A stretch of 41,862 nucleotides of DNA, taken from assembly GCA_030765785.1 (NCBI GenBank), contig JAVCCC010000006.1:1-41862 (forward strand), in the 5' to 3' direction. The notes below the pieces were generated by a model, which did no database searches, was not told where the DNA came from, and saw nothing but the letters and a program-made list of their open reading frames with translations. Source of the stretch: Candidatus Aceula lacicola. Its GTDB lineage: Bacteria; Omnitrophota; Gorgyraeia; Zapsychrales; Aceulaceae. A program made the position numbers and the translations under genes. The number at the start of each line of letters is the position of its first letter. The stretch's first letter is position 1. Positions 30,667-38,346 of the stretch are shown here, piece by piece.

Positions 30667-32049
30667 ATGTTTAAAAGAAATTTACTTATTCCTGATCAAT
30701 ATGCAAATGAATTTGCTCAAAAAAATATCTCTTTCTTCCGTGAGCGAATACGTCTTCTTTTTTATCTTGTCGTAGGATTTTATCTCGCTGCATACATTGT
30801 CCATGATATTTTATACTTTATCTATCGCTATGACTTTGCTTTCTATGCAATTGAATACGTTACTTTTTTAGCACTAGTACTTACAATATTTATTCTTTCA
30901 GTCGTGTCTAGAAAAACAACCAACCTTTCTCACGTCAAGCTCTATGGATACTGCGCAGTCTTTTCCATTATTAGTTTCATGTCATATCTGGATATCCTTT
31001 ATCCCACAACCATTGACGATGTTGTCTCTACACACTTATTTTCTTTGTTTGTTGGATGTTTTATTCTGCCATGGAGCGCTCTTGAAATTATTCCGATCAT
31101 TTCTGTTTATTTTATATTATACCTTTCTGTCAGCTCTTATATCTTTACGCATTATGCTTATCTTCAAACAAATTCTGAAATCAGCGAATCCTGGGTTATG
31201 GGACTTATTTTACTTTCCTTATCAGCACTTCTTTGTTTTGTTGTACGAAAAAAAGAAACAACTCGCGAGCTCGAAAACTTTTTACTTTTAAAAGAAGTTG
31301 AACAAAAAAATAAACAAATGCAAAACGAGCTCGAACTTGCAACGCGCATTCACAAAACACTTATCCCAAAATCAATCAGCACGAACCTAGCTGACATTGC
31401 TGTTAGCTATCTTCCTATGTCTTATATAGGTGGGGATTACGCTAAATTTCATTTTATTAATAACAATAAAATTCTATTTTTTATTAGCGATGTCACCGGT
31501 CACGGCGTTTCAGCCGCTCTTTTGGTCAACCGCATTCATTCTGAATTTGAAACACTTTCCAAAAAAACACAAGATCCAAATATTTTGCTTAAACACCTCA
31601 ATGACTTTATTAAAACTGATTTTAAAGACACCAATATGTTTTTAAGCGCCTTTTGCTGTCTCCTTGATTTTGAAGAAATGAAACTTGTTTACGCCAATCA
31701 TGGACACCCGAGTCAATATCTGTATCGATCACGTGATTCTAAGGTTGAACGGCTTGACCCAATGAATGCTCTCTTGGGCATTCCTCTTGAGAAAAAAGAT
31801 GAACACGGAGTTGAAAAAAAAATATCTTTTTTGAAAAAAGATAAGCTTATTCTTTTTACAGATGGCGTAACCGAAACAAGAAATGATAAAAGCGAAGAAT
31901 TTGGTGCAGAACGTTTTGAAAACTTTATTCAAAATCATTTTGATCTTCCAGCAGGAACTTTTAATCAAAAGCTTATTGAAGACCTCACCTTATTTACAGA
32001 TAAAGAATTTCAAGATGATATCTTTGTCCTTGCAATCGACATTAAATAA
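30667..32049 (+). CDS. Membrane SpoIIE-type PP2C serine phosphatase
   Basis: The 460-residue protein has five or six membrane helices in residues 30-193, a coiled-coil linker (ELENFLLLKEVEQKNKQMQNELELATRIHKTLIP, about 201-234) and a PPM phosphatase domain. Metal-binding residues are visible: D257 in GGDY, D275 in ISDVTGHG, the Asp in LFTDGVTE and the terminal QDDIFVLAI. The linker style is that of RsbU/SpoIIE proteins that act in partner-switching control of sigma or secretion systems. No anti-sigma antagonist or RsbW-like kinase is near. The membrane domain is not a known sensor class to me. Confidence 0.92.
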   Translation: MFKRNLLIPDQYANEFAQKNISFFRERIRLLFYLVVGFYLAAYIVHDILYFIYRYDFAFYAIEYVTFLALVLTIFILSVVSRKTTNLSHVKLYGYCAVFSIISFMSYLDILYPTTIDDVVSTHLFSLFVGCFILPWSALEIIPIISVYFILYLSVSSYIFTHYAYLQTNSEISESWVMGLILLSLSALLCFVVRKKETTRELENFLLLKEVEQKNKQMQNELELATRIHKTLIPKSISTNLADIAVSYLPMSYIGGDYAKFHFINNNKILFFISDVTGHGVSAALLVNRIHSEFETLSKKTQDPNILLKHLNDFIKTDFKDTNMFLSAFCCLLDFEEMKLVYANHGHPSQYLYRSRDSKVERLDPMNALLGIPLEKKDEHGVEKKISFLKKDKLILFTDGVTETRNDKSEEFGAERFENFIQNHFDLPAGTFNQKLIEDLTLFTDKEFQDDIFVLAIDIK

Positions 32050-32058
32050 AATCTTAAT

Positions 32059-32349
32059 TTAGCTTGTGCGAATAAGCGCTAACTTTTTTTCTCTCGAGAA
32101 TTTCTTAATTTCTCTTTCTCTCTTAAGCGCTTGCGCCCTACTTTTTCCACAAACTTCAGCATATAAAAACTTCTTAAACCCAAAGATGCGCGTAAAACGC
32201 GCACCTTTGCCCTCTTTGTGCATTATCATGCGACGATCAACATCATTAGTAATGCCTGTATAAAGCCTTTTATCTTTTGTCTCCAGGATATAGACGTACC
32301 ACGTACTTAACATTACTCTAAGGTGATTTTCTAAATTATTCATTTTCAT
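32059..32349 (-). CDS. GIY-YIG domain protein, UPF0213 type
   Basis: The nuclease-like domain is WYVYILETKDKRLYTGITNDVDRRMIMHKEGKGARFT, followed by KREREIKKFSREKK. Up to 96 residues from the ATG at 32349, which overlaps the flavoprotein stop by 4 bp (ATGA). An internal ATG at 32313 gives the usual family N-terminus, and either may be used. Members resemble the catalytic part of UvrC/SLX1 but most are uncharacterised. It is last in the rex-led operon and ends 9 bp from the convergent phosphatase gene. Confidence 0.9.
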   Translation of the reverse strand: MKMNNLENHLRVMLSTWYVYILETKDKRLYTGITNDVDRRMIMHKEGKGARFTRIFGFKKFLYAEVCGKSRAQALKREREIKKFSREKKLALIRTS

Positions 32350-33593
32350 ATAACCGCGTTCTTGCCAGCTAGATACCCTGTCGAAAAAGCAGCTTGCAAA
32401 TTAAAACCTCCCGTATCTCCATCGACATCAATAATCTCGCCAGCAAAATAAAGCCCTTTCACTTTTTTAGACTCCATCGTTCGAGGATTTATATCTCTCA
32501 ATGAAACGCCGCCACGAGTCACCATAGCTTCCTCTAAAGGTAAACTTTTGCTAATCTCAATAGAAAATCGCTTAAAAAGCAAAACAAGCTTTTCTCTTTC
32601 CTTTGGCGTAATCTGATTAACTCTTTTATCTGGCAAAATACCGCTACGCTCAAGAAAGATATCAATCAAACACTTAGGCAGAAAATCTTTTAAAGAATTC
32701 TTAATACTTTTTTTAGGAGATGCTTTAAAATCTTTTAAAAAACGCGCTTCAAGCTGCTCAAAAGAAAGTGCTGGCTTAAAATCAATACAAACAAAAGCTC
32801 CAATCCCCTCTTGGATCCAATCAACCACAACTCCACTCATAGACAAAATAAGCGGTCCAGAAATTCCAAATCCTGTAAATAAAAATTCTCCAATAGAAGA
32901 CGCGACTTCTTTTTTGCCAGCCTTAAAATACAGTCTTATATTCTTAAGAGCAACTCCAGATAACACCTTTAAATCTTTTTTCTTTGTCTTAAGTGCAATT
33001 AATCCTGGCCTCAAAGGAATAATTCGATGACCCAACCTTTCAGCAAACTTAAAACCTTCTCCTGTTGACCCAGTAAATTGATATGACAATCCACCCGTTG
33101 CCAAAATAACCTTATCTACTTTTATTTTTTTTCCATCAGATAACGAAACTCCTGCGACGCGGCCTTCTTCATCAGTCCAAATATTCTTAACTGTCGTACT
33201 AAAACAAACTTTTATATTCTTCTTTTGAAGCTCTTTGGCTAAAACTCTAATAACGCTACTCGATTTATCTGTTACAGGAAAAACTCTTTGCTGACGCTCT
33301 GTTCTCATCTCCAATCCACGATCTTCAAAAAAATCAATAAGATCTTCATTGAACAAAGCTTTAAAAGCATCACGCAGAAATTGCCCGCTATTTTTAGAAA
33401 AACGTTTTAAGAATTCTTCGAGAGAACATCTATTGGTGAGATTACATCGACCTTTGCCGGTTAAAAGAAGCTTGCGACCGAATACAGCATTTTTTTCAAT
33501 CAAAATAACATTGGCACCGGCACCACTAGCAGAAATAGCAGCCATCATGCCAGAGGGACCCGCGCCAATAATTACAATTTGATTTAAACTCAT
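32346..33593 (-). CDS. BaiN/HI0933-family FAD-dependent oxidoreductase
   Basis: The 415-residue flavoprotein starts with the dinucleotide-binding motif IVIIGAGPSGMMAAISAS (about 6-23). The family signature GRKLLLTGKGRCNLTN follows (about 39-54). It ends with LYFAGEIIDVDGDTGGFNLQAAFSTGYLAG, the FAD-binding tail. COG2081 members are dehydrogenases of largely unknown substrate. It begins 11 bp after serA and overlaps the GIY-YIG gene. Its place under a Rex-controlled promoter fits a redox role. Confidence 0.93.
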   Translation of the reverse strand: MSLNQIVIIGAGPSGMMAAISASGAGANVILIEKNAVFGRKLLLTGKGRCNLTNRCSLEEFLKRFSKNSGQFLRDAFKALFNEDLIDFFEDRGLEMRTERQQRVFPVTDKSSSVIRVLAKELQKKNIKVCFSTTVKNIWTDEEGRVAGVSLSDGKKIKVDKVILATGGLSYQFTGSTGEGFKFAERLGHRIIPLRPGLIALKTKKKDLKVLSGVALKNIRLYFKAGKKEVASSIGEFLFTGFGISGPLILSMSGVVVDWIQEGIGAFVCIDFKPALSFEQLEARFLKDFKASPKKSIKNSLKDFLPKCLIDIFLERSGILPDKRVNQITPKEREKLVLLFKRFSIEISKSLPLEEAMVTRGGVSLRDINPRTMESKKVKGLYFAGEIIDVDGDTGGFNLQAAFSTGYLAGKNAVI

Positions 33594-33604
33594 GAAAAAA
33601 CTCT

Positions 33605-34780
33605 CTATTTTTTTAAATTAATCGCTCTAACTTTTATAACCCCTTTAATGCCATAAAGCGATTTAATCAACTTCTCTGTCGGTTCATCAGAAATATCAAT
33701 AATATTGCAAGCATAGTCGCCCTTGCTCTTATTTAACATTTCAGTAATATTGATACTCGCCTTAGCTAAAATAGATGAAATCTGACCAACCATATTCGGA
33801 ATGTTTTCATTCATAATCACAAGACGAAAATCAGAACTCTGTTCAAGTTTACAGTTTGGGAAATTAACAGAATTCTTAATTTTTCCTGTTTCAATAAAAT
33901 CGCGCAATTGCTTTGCAATCATAGCTGCACAATTACCTTCGGCTTCTTCTGTTGATGCCCCAAGATGAGGAATCGCAATAACATTATCCATATTTAAAAG
34001 TTCATCATCTGGAAAATCCGTCACATAGCGTGCCACAATTCCTTTTTCTATGGCTGTGCGTAAATCATCGTTATTGACAATACCTCCACGTGAAAAATTT
34101 AGAATTCTTATATTTTTTTTCATGCGAGCAAATTTCTCAGCATCAATCATTCCGCGTGTTTCATCAGTCAAAGGTGTATGCAAAGAAATATAATCACTAT
34201 TAGCGATAAGCGCATCTAATCCATCGGCACGCTTAACTTCTCGAGATAATCCCCAGGCTGATTCAACCGAAATAAAAGGATCGTAGCCAATCACATCCAT
34301 GCCAAGATCCAGCGCACTGTTGGCCACCATAACACCAATCTTACCAAGGCCAACAACACCCAATATTTTTCCAGCAATTTCTTGTCCTGCAAACTTCTTT
34401 TTACTTTCTTCAACTAGCGCTGGAACTTCAACGCCTTTTTCTTTTAAAGTCTGTGCAAAACCAATGCCTGCAGCCACATCGCGAGAGGCTAAAAATAACC
34501 CCGTAATAACAAGCTCTTTAACGGCATTGGCGTTAGCCCCTGGCGTATTAAATACAACGATGCCTTTTTCAGAACATTTCTCAATTGGAATATTATTAAC
34601 ACCTGCTCCTGCACGACCAACAACAAGCAAAGAACAGGAAAGTTCCATATCATGCATCTTAAAACTTCGAAGAATAACCGCATCTGGTTGCGCAATTTCT
34701 GTTCCAATTTCATACTGATCCAAAGGAAATGCTGCTAACCCATCAGCGGCAATTTTGTTAAGTGTTTTTATTTTATACAT
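33605..34780 (-). CDS. serA: D-3-phosphoglycerate dehydrogenase
   Basis: This NAD-linked enzyme makes 3-phosphohydroxypyruvate, the first step of serine synthesis. Of 391 residues, the substrate domain has GRAGAGVNNIP and FNTPGANANAVKEL. The NAD domain has VGLGKIGVMVANSALDLGM (about 141-159), SRGGIVNNDDL with the catalytic Arg region, and IPHLGASTEEAEGNCA with the catalytic His. A C-terminal ACT domain (about 318-391) suggests feedback by serine. The next gene upstream is serC, 34 bp away. No serB was found in the window. Confidence 0.96.
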   Translation of the reverse strand: MYKIKTLNKIAADGLAAFPLDQYEIGTEIAQPDAVILRSFKMHDMELSCSLLVVGRAGAGVNNIPIEKCSEKGIVVFNTPGANANAVKELVITGLFLASRDVAAGIGFAQTLKEKGVEVPALVEESKKKFAGQEIAGKILGVVGLGKIGVMVANSALDLGMDVIGYDPFISVESAWGLSREVKRADGLDALIANSDYISLHTPLTDETRGMIDAEKFARMKKNIRILNFSRGGIVNNDDLRTAIEKGIVARYVTDFPDDELLNMDNVIAIPHLGASTEEAEGNCAAMIAKQLRDFIETGKIKNSVNFPNCKLEQSSDFRLVIMNENIPNMVGQISSILAKASINITEMLNKSKGDYACNIIDISDEPTEKLIKSLYGIKGVIKVRAINLKK

Positions 34781-34814
34781 TGTAAACCTCGCTAATTTTA
34801 AAAGTTAATAAAAC

Positions 34815-35897
34815 TTATCCGTTTGCAGCTTCAAACTCTTTCATAAGCTCTACCAAAGCCTTGACGCCTTGCGTCGGCATAGCATTATAAATACTTGCAC
34901 GCATGCCTCCAACCGTACGATGTCCCTTAAGAGTCTTAAATCCTTTTTTAGCAGCTTCTGCAATAAGCTTAGCGTCTAGCTCGTCGTTTCCAGTCACAAA
35001 AGGAATGTTCATCAGCGATCGGCTTGCCTTATCTACAGGACTACTAAAAAGCTTTGACTGATCTAAAAAATCATAAAGAATTGCTGCCTTCTCTTCATTG
35101 ATTTTCTTCGTCGCAACTAAACCACCTTTTTCTTTAATCCATTCAAACACAAGCCCTGCTATATAAATTGAATAACATGGAGGCGTATTAGCCATAGATC
35201 CGTTATCCGCTTGCACTTTATAATTAAGCAATGTTGGAATGTTCTCTACGGCATTGCCAATTAAATCCTCCCGGATAATCACAATCGTAAGTCCTGCTGG
35301 TCCGATATTTTTCTGAGCACCTGCGAAAATGACGCCGAATTTCTTAACATCAATTGGCTCAGATAAAATATTCGACGACATGTCCGCAACAATCGGCACA
35401 TCCCCTGTTTCAGGAATACTCTTGCAACATGTTCCATAAATAGTATTGTTCGTCACAATATAAAAATAATCTGCATCCTTCGAAAACGTTTTTGGGTCAA
35501 GCTCTGGAATATAAGTAAAATTATTATCTTCAGAGCTTGCCACTACGTTAACGATGCCAAATTTTTTAGCTTCGGCAATTGCTTTCTTCGTCCATTGACC
35601 GGTGTGTACATAATCTGCTTTTTTATTCTTTGTCATTAAATTTAGCGGGATCGCGGTAAACTGCATAGATGCCCCGCCCTGCAAAAAAAGAACCTTATAA
35701 TTATTAGGAATTCCCATGATTTCGCGCAAAGTCGCCTCAGCCGTATCAAAAATTTGCGTAAACTCTTTACCACGATGAGACAACTCCATCACAGACATAC
35801 CGCTTCCTTGATAATCAAGCATTTCTCCTGCAGCTTTCTTTAAAACTTCCTCTGGCAATGTTGCTGGTCCTGCACTAAAATTGTACACTCTTGTCAT
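34815..35897 (-). CDS. serC: Phosphoserine aminotransferase
   Basis: This PLP enzyme converts 3-phosphohydroxypyruvate to phosphoserine and has 360 residues, the normal length. It starts YNFSAGPATLPEEVL (about 5-19), has HRGKEF (41-46), the PLP-binding Lys196 in FAGAQKNIGPAGL, and the C-terminal GHRTVGGMRASIYNAMP. It follows rex by 15 bp and precedes serA. Confidence 0.97.
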   Translation of the reverse strand: MTRVYNFSAGPATLPEEVLKKAAGEMLDYQGSGMSVMELSHRGKEFTQIFDTAEATLREIMGIPNNYKVLFLQGGASMQFTAIPLNLMTKNKKADYVHTGQWTKKAIAEAKKFGIVNVVASSEDNNFTYIPELDPKTFSKDADYFYIVTNNTIYGTCCKSIPETGDVPIVADMSSNILSEPIDVKKFGVIFAGAQKNIGPAGLTIVIIREDLIGNAVENIPTLLNYKVQADNGSMANTPPCYSIYIAGLVFEWIKEKGGLVATKKINEEKAAILYDFLDQSKLFSSPVDKASRSLMNIPFVTGNDELDAKLIAEAAKKGFKTLKGHRTVGGMRASIYNAMPTQGVKALVELMKEFEAANG

Positions 35898-35912
35898 TTT
35901 AAACCTCCATGA

Positions 35913-36533
35913 TTATTGTTTAGTAATAAACTTTGCTGCAACAAAGCGCAAAGCATTTGTAAAATCCATATCCAAATAAATAATATTTTTAGGCACCACA
36001 ATTTTTGCCGGGGAAAAATTTAAAATTCCTTTTATTCCAGCTTCAATCAATTGATCGGCCACCTGCTGTGCTGATTTTGCCGGCACCGTAATAATCCCTA
36101 AATCAACCGACCTTCCCTTAATAATATTCTCAAGCTCACTCATTGGAAACACTTCGATATGAGTACGAATTCGCTCAAGTTTATTAATGCTACAATCAAA
36201 TCCTGCTACAACCTCAAATCCATCTTCCTTTGCTCTTTCATAATCCAAAAGCGCTGTGCCAAGTCGGCCCAATCCAATAATGCAAGCCTTTCGCTTTTTA
36301 TTAAGTTCAAGTTTTTTAGCCAATTCCTTTTTAAAAAATCGAACTGAATACCCTTTACGCGTATAACCTGTCATCCCTAAAAGGCTAATATCCTTTCGAA
36401 TCGTATGATCCGTAGTACCTAGCGCCTCAGCTAATTCTTTAGACGAAACAAAATCTACTCCTCTTTCCTCTAATGCATCAAGATATCCATATATTTTTGT
36501 AATTCTTTCAATTGTATTGTTAGATAAGTCCAT
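35913..36533 (-). CDS. rex: Redox-sensing transcriptional repressor Rex
   Basis: Rex senses the NADH/NAD+ ratio and leaves DNA when NADH is high. The 206-residue protein has an N-terminal winged helix (1-70; SSKELAEALGTTDHTIRKDISLLG, GYTRKGY), a Rossmann domain with IGLGRLGTALL (86-96), and a C-terminal swapped helix (FTNALRFVAAKF). The ATG at 36533 has GGAGG 5 nt upstream; a longer frame to 36545 is rejected. The operator-like palindrome at 36551-36570 in its own promoter suggests autoregulation of the whole rex-serC-serA-flavoprotein-GIY-YIG operon. Confidence 0.96.
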   Translation of the reverse strand: MDLSNNTIERITKIYGYLDALEERGVDFVSSKELAEALGTTDHTIRKDISLLGMTGYTRKGYSVRFFKKELAKKLELNKKRKACIIGLGRLGTALLDYERAKEDGFEVVAGFDCSINKLERIRTHIEVFPMSELENIIKGRSVDLGIITVPAKSAQQVADQLIEAGIKGILNFSPAKIVVPKNIIYLDMDFTNALRFVAAKFITKQ

Positions 36534-36550
36534 GAATTCCTCCACATTCC

Positions 36551-36570
36551 TTAGTGAATTATTTCACTAA
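36551..36570. promoter_or_regulatory. Probable Rex operator
   Basis: A perfect palindrome with arms TTAGTGAA and TTCACTAA and a 4-bp centre TTAT spans 20 bp, as Rex sites do (TTGTGAA-N6-TTCACAA type). It lies 18 bp upstream of the rex ATG and overlaps the -10 element by 2 bp, over the start of transcription. Confidence 0.8.
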
Positions 36571-36596
36571 TATAGCATTAATAATTACTTTGTCAA
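36569..36596 (-). promoter_or_regulatory. Sigma70-type promoter of the rex-ser operon
   Basis: On the minus strand a perfect TTGACA (36591-36596), 16 bp, and TATATT (36569-36574) lie just upstream of the palindrome. Repressor binding there would block initiation. Confidence 0.8.
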
Positions 36597-36688
36597 GAAA
36601 TTATTTTAATATTCTTTTATTATATTTGACTATAAATCATAAATATCTATACACCAATGACTTAAGATATCAGTAAATCACTCTAATG

Positions 36689-36704
36689 TGTGAAATAAAT
36701 CACA
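36689..36704. promoter_or_regulatory. CRP/FNR- or Rex-like palindromic site
   Basis: TGTGA, six A/T bases, TCACA matches the CRP core consensus exactly and also resembles a Rex half-site pair. It lies about 95 bp upstream of the rex -35 and beyond the 3' end of the decayed beta-helix gene. The gap 36534-36802 also has a 9-bp hairpin (GATTTCTTT at 36738-36746 with AAAGAAATC at 36760-36768). No gene starts rightward from it nearby. Confidence 0.4.
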
Positions 36705-36802
36705 GATGTAAAACCATATGGAAAAATGTCGGAGTAGGATTTCTTTGAAATAAAAAATAAAAGAAATCTCGTCGAAGAAAATAAAAATTGAAAAAATAAA
36801 AC

Positions 36803-37947
36803 TTATTTACGAATCATATTTACCGTCCCAATGCGCTTAAACTCAGGCAACATCTCATACGCTCTTCAATTTCATAAACACCCATATCAACAGCCGGCAG
36901 ATTAGGATTCGACCATTGTTGACCATTGTAACATTCATCAAATTAACTGCTATGCTTGGATCAGCAATACCAATATAAAAAGCTCCTCCATTAGATGCAA
37001 TGCCGCAGCCTCCAGGTGGCAACATTTTATTTTCAGCAATAAGAACATTAACAAAGAAATGAGGATGATTGCATGTCGTTGCAGGATTATTTATATAAAT
37101 TCCTCCAGCACTCGACGAAACATTCTTAACAATACAACATTTTGTTAAATCCAAGAAAGAATGACTACTATAAATTCCACCGCCAACAAACGTTGCTTCA
37201 TTGCTAACAATGTTGACATTCTCTAAGCCGAGATTCTCCGTTGAAACACAATGAATTCCAGCTCCAGCATTACCTGTATTTTGAGTAATCTTAACATTAT
37301 ATAATTTAGGAGACGGGCCGAGCTGTCCATAGAGAGAATTTTATGAAGAAACATACAAGGGCCATGAATCACAATAAATGCCTCCTCCGCTCATCGCGCT
37401 GTTATTGCGCACAATAAAATTTCTTAACATAAGCTTACTGTATTTACAAAAAAATGCCTCCGCCGTATGTTTGTCCAAGGTTTGTTCCCGATCCACTCTC
37501 AACAACAAATCCGTCAAAAACGACTTCATCGCTTTCTACATTAATAAAAGAAACAACACTTCCTTGTCCTCCGCCGTCAATTATCGTAAGGCTAGGATCC
37601 TGAGGCGATCCTACAATATCAATATCTTTTCCATCAACAACAATGTTCTCATAATAAATTCCAGGTCCAACAACAACCGTATCTCCAAATATTGCAATAT
37701 CTACCGCCTGCTGAATAAAAGAAACTGGATCCAATTGAGTTCCTGTGCCATTTGCAGATCCAGATACAGACACATGATAACTTACCCCTTTTGGAACAGG
37801 AACACCCAGGTCGCTATTCTCAAAAGGGCTTCCGGCTTTCATATTCTTCCCATAAGGAATATTTATTTCTCCACCTAGCGCCTGAGAAGAAAAAAACAAA
37901 GAAATTGCAACAATGCATATCCATGATGTTCTTAGGCTTCTTGTCAT
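36803..37947 (-). pseudogene. Decayed secreted parallel beta-helix protein gene
   Basis: The 5' part (ATG at 37947, AGGAG 5 nt upstream) encodes a signal peptide (to about ALGG) and a pectate-lyase-like start: SGTGT-type repeat region, FIQQAVDIAIFGDTVVVGPGIYYENI and DIDIVGSPQDPSLTIIDGGG. A seven-T run (37448-37454) breaks the frame after GQTYGGGIF. The next frame continues GGGIYC, meets an in-frame TAA (37341-37343), and goes on through GGGIYS and AGGIYINN turns. Near 36915-36930 the frame changes again to SNPNLPAVDMGVYE, the usual C-terminal motif of such proteins, possibly after a deletion. A third frame (EMLPEFKRIG) runs to a stop at 36803. At least three lesions make sequencing error alone unlikely. 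Confidence 0.85.
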
Positions 37948-38346
37948 AATGTCTCCTATGTTATATATCAATATTTTCTTATTCTTTTTTTATAAGCATA
38001 CATGTTATATACAAAAAACCTTAAAATTACACGCTTTCAAAGAAACATTTCCTTCAAAATAAATAAAATAGACTTTCAATGAATTTAGTGTTATTCTAGC
38101 GTTTTATTAAGAGAGATTCTTAATATAACGTAAAGTCATTGATCACGCCCTTTTTAATGAGATACATCATCAATATCGATCTCATTCATCCTTAAAGCAT
38201 CACTCCTGGATAGACAAAGAAGGTTTCGGCTTGGCCAAAGACTTTTGTTGATCTATCGTCTGCTTGATTCTTATTTTCTAGAAATAGATTAGAAGAATCT
38301 GGTGAAAATTTTATTTTAATTCTGTAAAGAAAGGCAGTGATTCATT
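37948..38346. other. 399-bp non-coding gap with possible helicase leader
   Basis: No gene was found here. A possible plus-strand promoter is TAGACT (38069-38074), 17 bp, TATTCT (38092-38097), which would give a leader of about 240 nt before the helicase ATG. That leader holds two perfect hairpins: ATTAAGA/TCTTAAT (38106-38112, 38118-38124) and AATGAGAT/ATCTCATT (38156-38163, 38179-38186). Long structured leaders are known for cold-induced DEAD-box genes; regulation here is only inferred. Confidence 0.4.

Noticed and set aside
31950-31960. GGAACTT-like element inside the phosphatase gene
   Set aside because: It lies within coding sequence and no GTCTAA follows at 16 bp.
36738-36768. Hairpin downstream of the beta-helix pseudogene as an intrinsic terminator
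   Set aside because: The 9-bp stem is AT-rich and no T-run follows it on the minus strand.
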